From Streptomyces sp. TBY4 (lineage in GTDB: Bacteria; Actinomycetota; Actinomycetes; Streptomycetales; Streptomycetaceae): a DNA stretch of 64,000 bases. The DNA lies in NCBI RefSeq assembly GCF_024213195.1, contig NZ_JANAVF010000008.1, positions 62,001 to 126,000 on the forward strand, given 5' to 3'. This document shows, piece by piece, positions 8,602 to 17,468 of the stretch (its first letter is position 1; the number at the start of each line of letters is the position of its first letter). The translations under genes and the position numbers were made by a program. The notes beneath the pieces were generated by a model that was given only the letters and a program-made list of their open reading frames with translations, ran no database searches and had not been told where the DNA came from.

Positions 8602-9897
8602 ATGATGCGTGGCATGAAGCCGGAGACCAGGCGCCTCGTCCTCGCCGTCGTGGGCGTGGCCACAGCCATCGGGTACGTCCTTCTCCTGTGGCGCGGGCCG
8701 TGGTGGGTCGACGGGGCCCATCTGCGCGCGACGAACCTGCAGCCCGCCGACGGCGTCGTCATCACCGGCTTCCGGACCATGCTCGTCGCCGTCGGTGCCG
8801 GGGCGATCGCGGGGCTCGGGCTGTACTACACCCACCGCAACCACCGGCACGCCGAGAAGCTCTACGAGCACAGCCAGGAGCAGTTCGCCCACGTGCGGGA
8901 GAAGGACCGCGAGCAGGCGGAGCTGACGCGGGAGGGGCAGGTCACCGACCGGTACGTCGCGGCGATCAAGCTGCTCGGGTCCGGGAACCTGCACGAACGG
9001 CTCGGTGGCATCTACAGCCTCGAACGCGTCATGAACGACAGCGAGAGGGACCACCGAACGGTCGTCGAGGTCCTGTCGGCGTTCGTGCGTACCCCGGTGG
9101 GGAAGGGGCGCGCGGACGAGGACTCCGGGGAAGGGGCGAGCGTCGACATCGCCGCCGACGTGAGTGCGGCCCTGGCGGTTCTCGGGCGCCAGCCCGTGCG
9201 GCAGAGCCATCCCGTGACGGACCTGCGCGGGTCCCGCCTCGTCGGCGCCACGGTCCGCGACGTGGACCTGAGGGAAGCGAACCTGCAAGGGGTCGAATTC
9301 GAGGGTGCGCTTCTGGAAGACGTCGTGCTGGCGGGCGCCCTTCTTGCTTCGGCCACCCTGGTTGGGGCCGGCCTCCGGGAGGTCGATCTGTCCCAGGCGA
9401 TTGCCCCGGACGCCGACTTCACCGGAGCGCATTTCCAAGGCGTGAGCTTCACGAACGCGGTCCTGACCAGTGCGGTCCTGGTGGGAGCGGACCTGGGGGG
9501 CGTTGATTTCCGTCATGCGTCCTTGCGCCACGCCAAGCTGACCGGATCGTCTCTGGCCAACGCGGTGCTGAGTCACGCAAGTCTTGAGCGGGCCGACTTG
9601 AGCGGGGCGGATCTGGAGGGTGCGGACCTCACCCATGCCGATTTCACCGGCGCGAAACTCTGGAAGGCGAACCTCACCGGGGCCGACCTCGGCGGAGCCG
9701 ACCTGACGCGAGCCGACCTCACCGACGCCGAACTCGCCGGCGCGGATCTCCTTACGGCCCGTGGGCTGAGTGTGCGCCAGCTGGTCAAGGCGCGGTTCAC
9801 CCATGACACCAAGCTCCCCGAGGAGATGGCCGGTGTCCCGGAGGTCAAGGAGCGGGCCGACGCGTGCGAGGCCGGGGCGGGAGCGAGCCCGGAGTGA
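8602..9897 (+). CDS. Membrane-anchored pentapeptide-repeat protein
   Basis: 431 residues from ATG 8602 (8605 and 8614 are alternative in-frame ATGs; a longer GTG-type extension upstream lacks a plausible N-terminus). Two transmembrane helices come first (LVLAVVGVATAIGYVLLL, then MLVAVGAGAIAGLGLYY), followed by a charged, probably coiled segment rich in E/R/Q. The C-terminal half is a run of A(D/N)LxX pentapeptides, clearest near residues 320-400 (LSGADLEGADLTHADF), which fold as a right-handed quadrilateral beta-helix. Such proteins in Streptomyces are usually of unknown function. DNA-gyrase mimicry is known for the soluble MfpA/Qnr branch only and should not be assumed here. It stands alone between two decayed genes. 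Confidence 0.85.
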   Translation: MMRGMKPETRRLVLAVVGVATAIGYVLLLWRGPWWVDGAHLRATNLQPADGVVITGFRTMLVAVGAGAIAGLGLYYTHRNHRHAEKLYEHSQEQFAHVREKDREQAELTREGQVTDRYVAAIKLLGSGNLHERLGGIYSLERVMNDSERDHRTVVEVLSAFVRTPVGKGRADEDSGEGASVDIAADVSAALAVLGRQPVRQSHPVTDLRGSRLVGATVRDVDLREANLQGVEFEGALLEDVVLAGALLASATLVGAGLREVDLSQAIAPDADFTGAHFQGVSFTNAVLTSAVLVGADLGGVDFRHASLRHAKLTGSSLANAVLSHASLERADLSGADLEGADLTHADFTGAKLWKANLTGADLGGADLTRADLTDAELAGADLLTARGLSVRQLVKARFTHDTKLPEEMAGVPEVKERADACEAGAGASPE

Positions 9898-9912
9898 TGG
9901 ATCGTCGCAGCC

Positions 9913-10391
9913 CGGCCGGGTGCGTGAGGAGGCCGTCCAGCACGATCCCGCGGCAGCCGATGCCTGGCTGGGCCTGCCCGCGACAGGCCGGCGGGAGGCC
10001 GAAGCCGTTGATGCGAGGCAGCTTCGCCACCCCTCGGTCGGTGCGCTGCGCCGCAGGTGCAACATGGCGCTGCAATCGCGCTTCGACCTCGGCGTGTAAG
10101 TCACCCTCCGCCTCGAAACGGCGCGTTACCTCTGGCCGGCGCCGCCGTGTCGGGACTGCGGCGCGAGCGGAGCCGGAGGAAGCCTGGAGGTCACTCGAGG
10201 CGGCTCATCTCGACTGCGACGAAACGCGGTTCACCGCCACGAGGTACGCCTTCCTGAAGCAGGGCTGGCACCTCGTCCCGCACTTCTCGCGGAACATCAC
10301 CAACACCTTCCTTCGCGACGAACCCTGCCCTGGTCGAATAGCACATGTTCCACGAGACCAGGAGTTCCGCGACAGCGTGATCACACCCTGA
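9913..10391 (+). pseudogene. Decayed coding remnant, unidentified family
   Basis: Protein-like sequence continues across breaks. One frame reads VQHDPAAADAWLGLPATG and ALQSRFDLGV, stops at TAA 10097-10099, then continues in the same frame with VTLRLETARYLW. A further frame then carries EEAWRSLEAAHLDCDETRF, FLKQGWHLVPHFSRN and ends at TGA 10389-10391. The DPAxxDAWLG start recalls TPR-like N-termini of type VII secretion AAA ATPases, but I cannot confirm this. No intact start or RBS is visible. Taken as a disrupted gene; confidence is modest because the similarity is only impressionistic. Confidence 0.33.
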
Positions 10392-10429
10392 GGCCCGGCC
10401 CGGCGGCGCCGACTGTGCGGCCGTGAAGG

Positions 10430-10463
10430 CCGGCCCGCCCGGGGACCGTCCGGGGCGGGCCGG
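10430..10463. terminator. GC-rich hairpin downstream of cchA
   Basis: CCGGCCCGCCC (10430-10440) pairs with GGGCGGGCCGG (10453-10463), an 11-bp stem with a 12-nt loop. TTTT follows at 10466-10469 on the plus strand. It ends the minus-strand cchA unit and any plus-strand transcript from the remnant. Confidence 0.7.
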
Positions 10464-10476
10464 GGTTTTCGGGGGG

Positions 10477-11424
10477 TTACGGGCGGGACGTGAGGTAGCC
10501 GCCCATGGACTTGAAGTATTCGGAGGCCGGGAGTTCGCGGCCGTCTTCCGTGCGGACGCTGGTGATGGACAGGCCGTGGTTGCGGCCCGTGCGGGCGTCT
10601 GCGCCGGCGACGATGACCACGCCTTCGCCCTCGCGGTAGAAGATGCGGCCGGGGGTGCCGCCGTAGCGGCCCTCGGAGACGACGGCCGTGAGGATTTCGA
10701 GGCGCTTGCCCTTGTGGAAGGTGAAGGCGGAGGGGTAGGGGGCCGACTGGGCGCGGATCAGGCGTTCCAGGGTTTCGGCGGGCCAGTTCCAGTCGATGCG
10801 GATGTCTTCCTCGGCCCGCTTGTGGAAGAAGCTGGCCTGGGAGCGGTCCTGCTTCGTGAACTCCGTCTGGCCGGACGCGATGAGGTCCAGGGCGGCGATG
10901 GTGACTGGCGCGATCAGGTCGACCGTTTTGTGGAAGAGGTCGGTGGTGGTGTCCGTCGGGCCGACCGGGATCGCGTGCTGCATGACGATGTCGCCGGCGT
11001 CCAGGACCTCGTCCATCATGTGCGCCGTGACGCCCACCTCGGGCTCGCCGTTGATGAGGGCCCAGATGAGGGGGGAGAAGCCCGCGTACTTGGGGAGGAG
11101 GGAGTCGTGGATGTTCAGGGTGCCGTGCGTGGGCAGGGTGTAGATGCGCGGCGGGATCCAGGTGCGCCAGTTGTTGGCCACGAGGATGTCCGGGTCGGCC
11201 TCCTTGAGCAGCTGGAACAGCTCCTCGTCGTCCGGGCGGTTGCGGATGACGACCGGGACGCCGTGCTCCTCGGCGAGGTCGGCGACCGAGTCGCTCCAGA
11301 TCTTCTCGTAGGCGTGCTCGCTCTTCGGGTGCGTCACGACCATCACCACGTCGTGCTCGGAGTCCAGGAGGGCCTGCAGGGTGCGATGGCCCCAGGTCTG
11401 ATAACCGAACATGACGACCCGCAT
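10477..11424 (-). CDS. cchA: Hydroxyornithine formyltransferase, coelichelin pathway
   Basis: 315 residues from ATG 11422-11424, chosen because GAGGAGG lies 7-8 nt upstream; a longer in-frame start exists but lacks this. The N-terminus MRVVMFGYQTWGHRTL and the motifs NIHDSLLPKYAGFSP and GVTAHMMDE belong to the methionyl-tRNA formyltransferase/PurN fold; the HxSLLP and Asp residues bind formyl-tetrahydrofolate. Family knowledge: CchA N-formylates delta-N-hydroxyornithine to give the building block used by NRPS module 1. It is transcribed divergently from cchB, with two iron boxes in the shared 263-bp region, as in the S. coelicolor cluster. Confidence 0.95.
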   Translation of the reverse strand: MRVVMFGYQTWGHRTLQALLDSEHDVVMVVTHPKSEHAYEKIWSDSVADLAEEHGVPVVIRNRPDDEELFQLLKEADPDILVANNWRTWIPPRIYTLPTHGTLNIHDSLLPKYAGFSPLIWALINGEPEVGVTAHMMDEVLDAGDIVMQHAIPVGPTDTTTDLFHKTVDLIAPVTIAALDLIASGQTEFTKQDRSQASFFHKRAEEDIRIDWNWPAETLERLIRAQSAPYPSAFTFHKGKRLEILTAVVSEGRYGGTPGRIFYREGEGVVIVAGADARTGRNHGLSITSVRTEDGRELPASEYFKSMGGYLTSRP

Positions 11425-11464
11425 GGAGGTTCCTCCTCGGAAGAGCGAAATAAGCAAAGGTAAG

Positions 11465-11483
11465 TAAAGCAAGGCTTACCTAA
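11465..11483. promoter_or_regulatory. Iron box (DmdR/IdeR-type operator) for cchA
   Basis: TAAAGCAAGGCTTACCTAA matches the iron-box consensus TTAGGTTAGGCTAACCTAA at 14 of 19 positions. It lies 41 nt upstream of the cchA start, consistent with repression by an iron-loaded DmdR1-type regulator. Confidence 0.75.
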
Positions 11484-11566
11484 CGACGCAACAGTCCTTA
11501 TTCTGGGCTTGATTGACCCAAGTGTGAGCCTGTTGTCCGGTTTGTCTGGTCGACAGCCTGCCTGGA

Positions 11567-11585
11567 TCAGGTTAGCTTTACCTAA
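11567..11585. promoter_or_regulatory. Iron box (DmdR/IdeR-type operator) for cchB
   Basis: The 19-mer beginning TCAGGTTAG and ending TACCTAA matches the consensus at 15 of 19 positions and sits about 100 nt before the cchB ATG. Confidence 0.8.
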
Positions 11586-11687
11586 GTTCCACTCGGCTGC
11601 CGGTCACCGGTGCGCCTGGACTCCCCCTTTCCCCCACCCCTGACAAGACGCCTGGCAGGCGGCTGTCCCGCACCAAATGGGAGTGAC

Positions 11688-13052
11688 ATGTCACAGGCTC
11701 TTCCTGGCGACGCACCACTGATCCACGACCTGATCGGTATCGGCTTCGGGCCGTCGAACGTCGCCATGGCGATCGCGCTCAGCGAGCACAACGTGCGCGT
11801 CGGAAGGCAAGAGACGGTCACCGCTCACTTCTTCGAGCAGCAGCCCAGGTTCGGGTGGCACCGCGGCATGCTCATCGACGACGCGACGATGCAAGTGTCC
11901 TTCATGAAGGACCTGGTGACGCTCCGGAACCCGACCAGCGAATACAGCTTCCTCTGCTACCTGCAGGAGAAGGGCCGGCTGATCGACTTCGTCAACCACA
12001 AGAACCTGTTCCCGCTCCGGGTCGAGTTCCACGACTACCTCGAGTGGGCCGCGGCCAAGGTCGACGACATGGTCTCGTACGGCCACCAGGTCGTCTCCGT
12101 CGAGCCCGTGACGCGTGACGGCGTCGTGGAGTACCTCGACGTGACCGCGCGCTCCGGCGACGAGGTCGTCGTCCACCGTGCCCGCAACCTCGTCATCTCC
12201 ACCGGGCTGCGCCCGGTCATGCCGGAAGGCGTCGAGCGGACCGAGCACGTCTGGCACAACACGGACCTGCTGAAGAAGATCGACGGTCTGGAGGGCGGCG
12301 AGCCCACCCGTTTCGTCGTGGTCGGCGCCGGCCAGAGCGCCGCCGAGAACGTCGCCTACCTGCACCGCCGTTTCCCGCAGGCCGAGGTCTGCGCGGTCTT
12401 CTCCCGCTACGGCTACAGCCCGGCGGACGACAGCAGCTTCGCGAACCGCATCTTCGACCCCCAGGCGGTGGACGAGTACTTCACCGCCCCGGAGGACGTG
12501 AAGCAGCGGCTGATGGGCTACCACGGCAACACCAACTACTCCGTGGTCGACATCGACCTCATCGACGACCTCTACCGGCAGTCGTACCAGGAGAAGGTGC
12601 TCGGCACCGAGCGCCTGCGCTTCCTGAACGTCTCGCGCCTGACGGGCGTCGAGGAGACGGCCGACGGGGTCCGCGCCACCGTCAAGTCCCTCGTCACCGG
12701 CGAGGAGAGCGTGCTCGACGCCGACGTCGTGGTCTGCGCCACCGGATACCAGCAGGCGGACGGCCTGGGGCTGCTCGGCGAGGTCGCGGACCGCTGCCAC
12801 CGCGACGACCAGGGCCGGGTCCGCGTCGAGCGCGACTACCGGGTGGCGACCGACCTCGAAGTGAGCTGCGGCATCTACCTCCAGGGCGGAACCGAGCACA
12901 CCCACGGCATCACCTCCTCCCTGCTGTCCAACACCGCGGTCCGGGTCGGCGAGATACTCGACTCGATCCTCGACCGGAACCTCAAGGCCGTGCCCGACCA
13001 GGCGCGCCCGGTTGCCGGGGGAGCCGCCGGCGCCCGCCAGCCGGCCGTCTAG
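11688..13052 (+). CDS. cchB: L-ornithine N5-monooxygenase
   Basis: 454 residues from ATG 11688, with GGGAG about 6 nt upstream; the in-frame extension to 11610 lies in the untranslated leader. N-hydroxylating flavoprotein of the SidA/PvdA/IucD family: FAD motif GIGFGPSN near residue 18, NADPH motif VVGAGQSAAEN near 210, and the C-terminal CATGYQ motif near 350. It makes delta-N-hydroxyornithine, the precursor of all three ornithine-derived residues of coelichelin. First gene of the rightward cch unit; a strong hairpin lies directly after its stop, so its transcript may be partly separated from cchC. Confidence 0.96.
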   Translation: MSQALPGDAPLIHDLIGIGFGPSNVAMAIALSEHNVRVGRQETVTAHFFEQQPRFGWHRGMLIDDATMQVSFMKDLVTLRNPTSEYSFLCYLQEKGRLIDFVNHKNLFPLRVEFHDYLEWAAAKVDDMVSYGHQVVSVEPVTRDGVVEYLDVTARSGDEVVVHRARNLVISTGLRPVMPEGVERTEHVWHNTDLLKKIDGLEGGEPTRFVVVGAGQSAAENVAYLHRRFPQAEVCAVFSRYGYSPADDSSFANRIFDPQAVDEYFTAPEDVKQRLMGYHGNTNYSVVDIDLIDDLYRQSYQEKVLGTERLRFLNVSRLTGVEETADGVRATVKSLVTGEESVLDADVVVCATGYQQADGLGLLGEVADRCHRDDQGRVRVERDYRVATDLEVSCGIYLQGGTEHTHGITSSLLSNTAVRVGEILDSILDRNLKAVPDQARPVAGGAAGARQPAV

Positions 13053-13068
13053 CAGGTCCCGTCCGCTC

Positions 13069-13110
13069 ACTGCCGTGCCTCCGATGCGTCCGCACCGGAG
13101 GCACGGCAGT
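13069..13110. terminator. Perfect 15-bp stem-loop between cchB and cchC
   Basis: ACTGCCGTGCCTCCG (13069-13083) is exactly complementary to 13096-13110, with a 12-nt loop. No T tract follows. In Streptomyces such hairpins often terminate or protect mRNA, so cchB and the importer genes may be expressed at different levels. Confidence 0.7.
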
Positions 13111-13147
13111 ACTGTGCAACCAGTCGCCCCACGAAGAAGGAACGTCC

Positions 13148-13243
13148 GTGCCCACTGGTACTCGCCGCCCCGCCGACGGCCCGCCCGCCCGCGAGCGCGA
13201 GGCGCCCGGACGGCCCCCGGTCCGCATCGGACGCAACGGATGA
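13148..13243 (+). CDS. 31-residue upstream ORF coupled to cchC
   Basis: GTG 13148 is preceded by AGAAGGAA (13135-13142), a better ribosome site than the one in front of cchC. The 31-codon frame is rich in R, P, G and E and has no recognisable domain. Its TGA (13241-13243) overlaps the cchC ATG (13240-13242) as ATGA, which would couple cchC translation to it. It is either a leader peptide or a by-product of GC-rich DNA; the RBS and the exact overlap argue for real translation. Not recognised as a family. Confidence 0.4.
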   Translation: MPTGTRRPADGPPAREREAPGRPPVRIGRNG

Positions 13244-14316
13244 CCCGCCTCGACGTGGGCGCGGCCACGGTCGAACGCCCGGCGCCTTCCCAGGTCGTCG
13301 CGCGGGTCCGGCGGCGGCGGATCGTGGGCCTGGGCGCCCTCCTCGCGGTCCTCGTGGTCGCGGCGGTGGTGTCCCTCGCCGTCGGCGCGCGGGCGCTCAG
13401 CCCCGCCGAGGCGTGGCACGGCCTCTTCGCGGACCCGGACCCCGACCAGAAGCTCTCCGAAGCCAGACTCATCATGCAGACCGTACGGGTGCCCCGTACG
13501 GTCCTCGCGATCGTGGCGGGCATCGCCCTGGGCGTCGCCGGCGCACTGATCCAGGGGTACACGCGCAACCCCATCGCGGACACCGGCCTTCTCGGGGTGA
13601 ACACCGGAGCCTCGTTCGCCGTGGTGTCGGCGATCGCCCTGCTCGGGCTCACCGACCCGTTCGAGTACGTCTGGTTCGCCTTCCTGGGCGCCGGGCTCGC
13701 CGGTGTCGTCGTGTTCGGGCTGTCGAGCATCGGCCGGGGCGCCGGCAATCCGCTGACGCTCGCTCTGGCCGGGCAGGGGGTCGCGGTGTTCCTGATGGCG
13801 ATGACGACGGCGGTCGCGCTGTCGGACAAGGCGGCGCTGAACGCCCTGCGCTTCTGGAACGCCGGGTCGGTGGCCGGCGTCGGCTTCGACGTCATCTGGC
13901 CGGTGACCGCCTTCATCGTGGTCGGGCTGGTCCTGGCGCTGGCCACCCTGCCCTCCGTCAACCTGATGAACCTGGGCGACGACGTGGCGCGGGGACTGGG
14001 CGTGAACATCACGCTGATCCGGATCACCGGGATCGTCGCCATCACGCTGATGGCGGGCGCCGCCACGGCGGCGTGCGGCCCCATCGCCTTCCTCGGACTC
14101 ATGGTGGCGCACGTGGCCCGGTACCTGGCCGGGCCCGACTACCGCTGGCTGGTGCCGTACGCGGGCCTGCTCGGCGCGGTCGTCCTTCTGGTCTGCGACA
14201 TCGTGGGACGCGTCGTGGTGCGGCCGGGAGAGCTGGAGGCGGGCATCCTCGTCGCTCTCCTCGGCGCCCCCTTCTTCGCGATCCTGGTGTGGCGGGGAAA
14301 GTTCAAGAACGCATGA
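13240..14316 (+). CDS. cchC: Ferric-siderophore ABC permease (FecCD), subunit 1
   Basis: 358 residues from ATG 13240. Start chosen by the ATGA overlap with the upstream mini-ORF and because the sequence upstream is not hydrophobic or conserved. About nine to ten transmembrane helices begin with VGLGALLAVLVVAAVVSLAV; FecCD signatures VPRTVLAIVAGIALGVAG, GYTRNPIADTGLLGVNTGA and GPIAFLGLMVAHVARYL are clear. It forms the membrane channel with CchD for uptake of ferric coelichelin, fed by lipoprotein CchF and powered by CchE. Its TGA overlaps the cchD ATG (ATGA). Confidence 0.95.
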   Translation: MTRLDVGAATVERPAPSQVVARVRRRRIVGLGALLAVLVVAAVVSLAVGARALSPAEAWHGLFADPDPDQKLSEARLIMQTVRVPRTVLAIVAGIALGVAGALIQGYTRNPIADTGLLGVNTGASFAVVSAIALLGLTDPFEYVWFAFLGAGLAGVVVFGLSSIGRGAGNPLTLALAGQGVAVFLMAMTTAVALSDKAALNALRFWNAGSVAGVGFDVIWPVTAFIVVGLVLALATLPSVNLMNLGDDVARGLGVNITLIRITGIVAITLMAGAATAACGPIAFLGLMVAHVARYLAGPDYRWLVPYAGLLGAVVLLVCDIVGRVVVRPGELEAGILVALLGAPFFAILVWRGKFKNA

Positions 14317-15398
14317 ACGTGACAGTGGTGAAGCCTGCCCGGGAGCCCGATCGGCGGCCTTCGGTGGCGCCGGGCGTGCGGATCGGCGGCATCTCGTTCG
14401 TCTGGCGGCCCAGGATCCTGCTGGTCACGCTGCTGTTGGCGGCGGCGGCCTTCCTGATGTTCTGCCTGTCCATAGCCGTGGGGGACTTCCCCATCGGCCT
14501 GTCCCAGGTGGTGGCCACCCTCTTCGGCGGGGGCGAGCAGGTCGACCAGTTCGTGATCATGGACCTGCGCATGCCGCGGGCCCTGGCCGGGCTCGTCGTC
14601 GGCATCGCGCTCGGGATGTCCGGGGCCATCACCCAGTCCATCGCCCGCAATCCGCTGGCCAGCCCGGACATCCTCGGCATCACCGGAGGCGCCAGCGCGG
14701 TCGCGGTGTGCCTGGTGACGGTGTCCGGCGGAGCCTCGGCCGCCGTCGTCAGCTCCGTGGGACTGTCCGGAGCGGCGCTCGCGGGCGGTCTCGGCACGGG
14801 CCTGCTGGTGTACTTCATGGCCTGGCGCCGCGGGGTCGACGGCTTCCGGCTCATCCTCATCGGCCTTGCCGTGACCGCCGCGATGGAGGCGATCACGACC
14901 TGGCTGCTGGCCATCGCCGACATCAGGGACGTGGCGCGGGCCCAGGCGTGGCTGGTCGGCTCCCTGGACAGCCGGTCGTGGGACGAGGTGGGGGTGGCGC
15001 TCTGGGGCACGCTCGCCCTCGCGGTGGTCGTGGCGTGCGTCTCCTTCCAGTTCAAGCCGCTGCACTTCGGCGACGACGTGGCCGCCGGTCTCGGTGTTCG
15101 GTATGCGGTGGTACGGGCCGTCCTGCTGCTGTGCGCGGTGCTCCTGGCCGGCTTCGCGGTGAGTGCGGCGGGGCCGGTCCCGTTCGTCGCCCTGGTGGCG
15201 CCGCAGGTGGCGCTCCGTCTGACGAAGTCCCCGACGCCGCCGTTGGCGGCGTCCGCCGTGGTGGGGGCGGTGCTGCTGATCGGCTCGGACCTGGTCGCCC
15301 GTACGGTGCTGCCGATCAGCCTGCCGGTCGGCGTGGTCACCGCCGCGATCGGCGGCCCCTTCCTCATCTACCTCCTGGTGCGGGCGAACCGCCGCTAG
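14313..15398 (+). CDS. cchD: Ferric-siderophore ABC permease (FecCD), subunit 2
   Basis: 361 residues, start ATG 14313 in the ATGA overlap with cchC. Polytopic FecCD protein with LRMPRALAGLVVGIALGMSG, ARNPLASPDILGITGGAS and GPVPFVALVAPQVALRL, the last being the coupling-helix region that contacts the ATPase. Partner of CchC in the inner-membrane import channel. An iron box begins 7 nt after its stop, so cchE can be transcribed from its own iron-controlled promoter as well as by read-through. Confidence 0.95.
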   Translation: MNVTVVKPAREPDRRPSVAPGVRIGGISFVWRPRILLVTLLLAAAAFLMFCLSIAVGDFPIGLSQVVATLFGGGEQVDQFVIMDLRMPRALAGLVVGIALGMSGAITQSIARNPLASPDILGITGGASAVAVCLVTVSGGASAAVVSSVGLSGAALAGGLGTGLLVYFMAWRRGVDGFRLILIGLAVTAAMEAITTWLLAIADIRDVARAQAWLVGSLDSRSWDEVGVALWGTLALAVVVACVSFQFKPLHFGDDVAAGLGVRYAVVRAVLLLCAVLLAGFAVSAAGPVPFVALVAPQVALRLTKSPTPPLAASAVVGAVLLIGSDLVARTVLPISLPVGVVTAAIGGPFLIYLLVRANRR

Positions 15399-15405
15399 GT
15401 GATAA

Positions 15406-15424
15406 AAAGGTTAGGCAAGCCTAA
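15406..15424. promoter_or_regulatory. Iron box before cchE
   Basis: AAAGGTTAGGCAAGCCTAA matches the consensus at 15 of 19 positions; its centre TTAGGCAAGCCTAA is a near-perfect palindrome. It ends 14 nt before the cchE GTG, so it would block transcription start directly. Confidence 0.8.
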
Positions 15425-15438
15425 ATAGAGGGGGAGCC

Positions 15439-16299
<861 letters not shown>

Positions 16300-16315
16300 A
16301 CAAGAGCTTCTGAAC

Positions 16316-16334
16316 TTAGGCTAGGCTTACCTCA
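16316..16334. promoter_or_regulatory. Iron box before cchF
   Basis: TTAGGCTAGGCTTACCTCA matches the consensus at 16 of 19 positions. It starts 17 nt after the cchE stop and lies 70 nt before the cchF start. Confidence 0.82.
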
Positions 16335-16404
16335 CTTCCCCGGGGTACGGTTTGCCTGCCCTAAGTGGGGCCGCAGTGGACAGCACGAAAGCAAGGGATT
16401 CCGC

Positions 16405-17466
16405 ATGCTCCTCGACCGAACGACACGTAACAAGCCCTGGCGGCAGCTGGCGGCAACCGTGTCCGCCGCGGCCCTCGGTGTAGGCCTCCTTGCTGGGTGC
16501 AGCTCCGACTCGGCCGACAAGGACAAGAAGAAGGACGACGCCGCCAACGCCCCTGCCGCGAACGGCGCGTTCCCGGTCAGCGTCGAGCACTTCTTCGGCA
16601 CCACCGAGGTCAAGAAGGCCCCCCAGCGGGTTGTCACCGTCGGCTACACCGACGACCAGAACGTCCTCGCGTTCGGCATCAAGCCGGTCGGCATGGTCGA
16701 CCAGTACCCGAACCCGGCCGGTCAGAGCCCCGACATCAACACCCAGTGGCCCTGGGTGAAGGACAAGTGGGGCGAGACCAAGCCCGAGGTCATCATGAAC
16801 AACGGTGACGCCGGCCCCAACTTCGAGAAGATCGCGGCCCTGCGCCCCGACCTGATCATCGCGGTCTACTCCGAGGTCGACCAGGCCGCCTACGACAAGC
16901 TCTCGAAGATCGCGCCGACGGTCGGCCGGACCAAGGCCGAGAAGGAGCCCTTCAGCGCTCCGTGGTCGGACAACGCCCTCCAGATCGCCAAGGCGGTCGG
17001 CAAGGAGACCGAGGGCAAGGCGATGATTCAGGGCATCCAGGACAAGCTCGCCACGGTCAAGAAGGCGCACCCCGAGTTCGCCACCCAGACGGCCGTCGCG
17101 GTGTCCTGGTACAAGGACGCGGTCAACCCCTTCACTTCCACCGACGTGCGCGGCCAGCTGCTGACCGGCATGGGCTTCAAGCCCCAGACCGAGCTCGACA
17201 AGATCTCGGAGGGCAAGTTCTCCTTCGCGCTCTCCCCGGAGCGCATGAACCTCATTGACGTCGACCGTGTCTTCGTCATCAACGACCAGGCCGACACGGA
17301 CGCGATGAAGAAGTCCGAGCTCTTCGCCAACCTGAAGGTCACCAAGGCCAACAAGGTGTCCTACCTGCTGGACAGCGAGGGCCCGGCGGCCGGCGCGGCC
17401 ATGTCCCAGGCCACCCTGCCCGCCCTGCCCTTCGCCATCGACGAGCTCGTCAAGTCGGTCGGCTAG
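16405..17466 (+). CDS. cchF: Ferric-siderophore-binding lipoprotein
   Basis: 353 residues with a signal peptide (positively charged N-terminus, hydrophobic LAATVSAAALGVG) and lipobox LLAGC, so it is tethered to the outer face of the membrane. A Lys/Asp-rich linker follows, then a PeripBP_2/FepB-like domain with APQRVVTVGYTDDQNVLAFG at its start and LRPDLIIAVYSEV in the middle. It captures ferric coelichelin and hands it to CchCD. Separate iron box upstream allows higher expression than the permeases, as usual for binding proteins. It is followed by cchG with only 2 nt between. Confidence 0.95.
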   Translation: MLLDRTTRNKPWRQLAATVSAAALGVGLLAGCSSDSADKDKKKDDAANAPAANGAFPVSVEHFFGTTEVKKAPQRVVTVGYTDDQNVLAFGIKPVGMVDQYPNPAGQSPDINTQWPWVKDKWGETKPEVIMNNGDAGPNFEKIAALRPDLIIAVYSEVDQAAYDKLSKIAPTVGRTKAEKEPFSAPWSDNALQIAKAVGKETEGKAMIQGIQDKLATVKKAHPEFATQTAVAVSWYKDAVNPFTSTDVRGQLLTGMGFKPQTELDKISEGKFSFALSPERMNLIDVDRVFVINDQADTDAMKKSELFANLKVTKANKVSYLLDSEGPAAGAAMSQATLPALPFAIDELVKSVG

Positions 17467-17468
17467 GT

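Noticed and set aside
8602..9897. MfpA/Qnr-type quinolone resistance protein
   Set aside because: It has two membrane helices and a long non-repeat spacer, and the repeats lack the compact dimeric MfpA layout.
11610..11687. Longer N-terminus for cchB
   Set aside because: The extra codons fall in the leader; ATG 11688 has a good SD and fits the family start.
13413..14312. Longer frame upstream of cchD
   Set aside because: It overlaps the cchC coding frame and is Arg/His-rich without hydrophobic segments; ATG 14313 in the ATGA overlap is the start.
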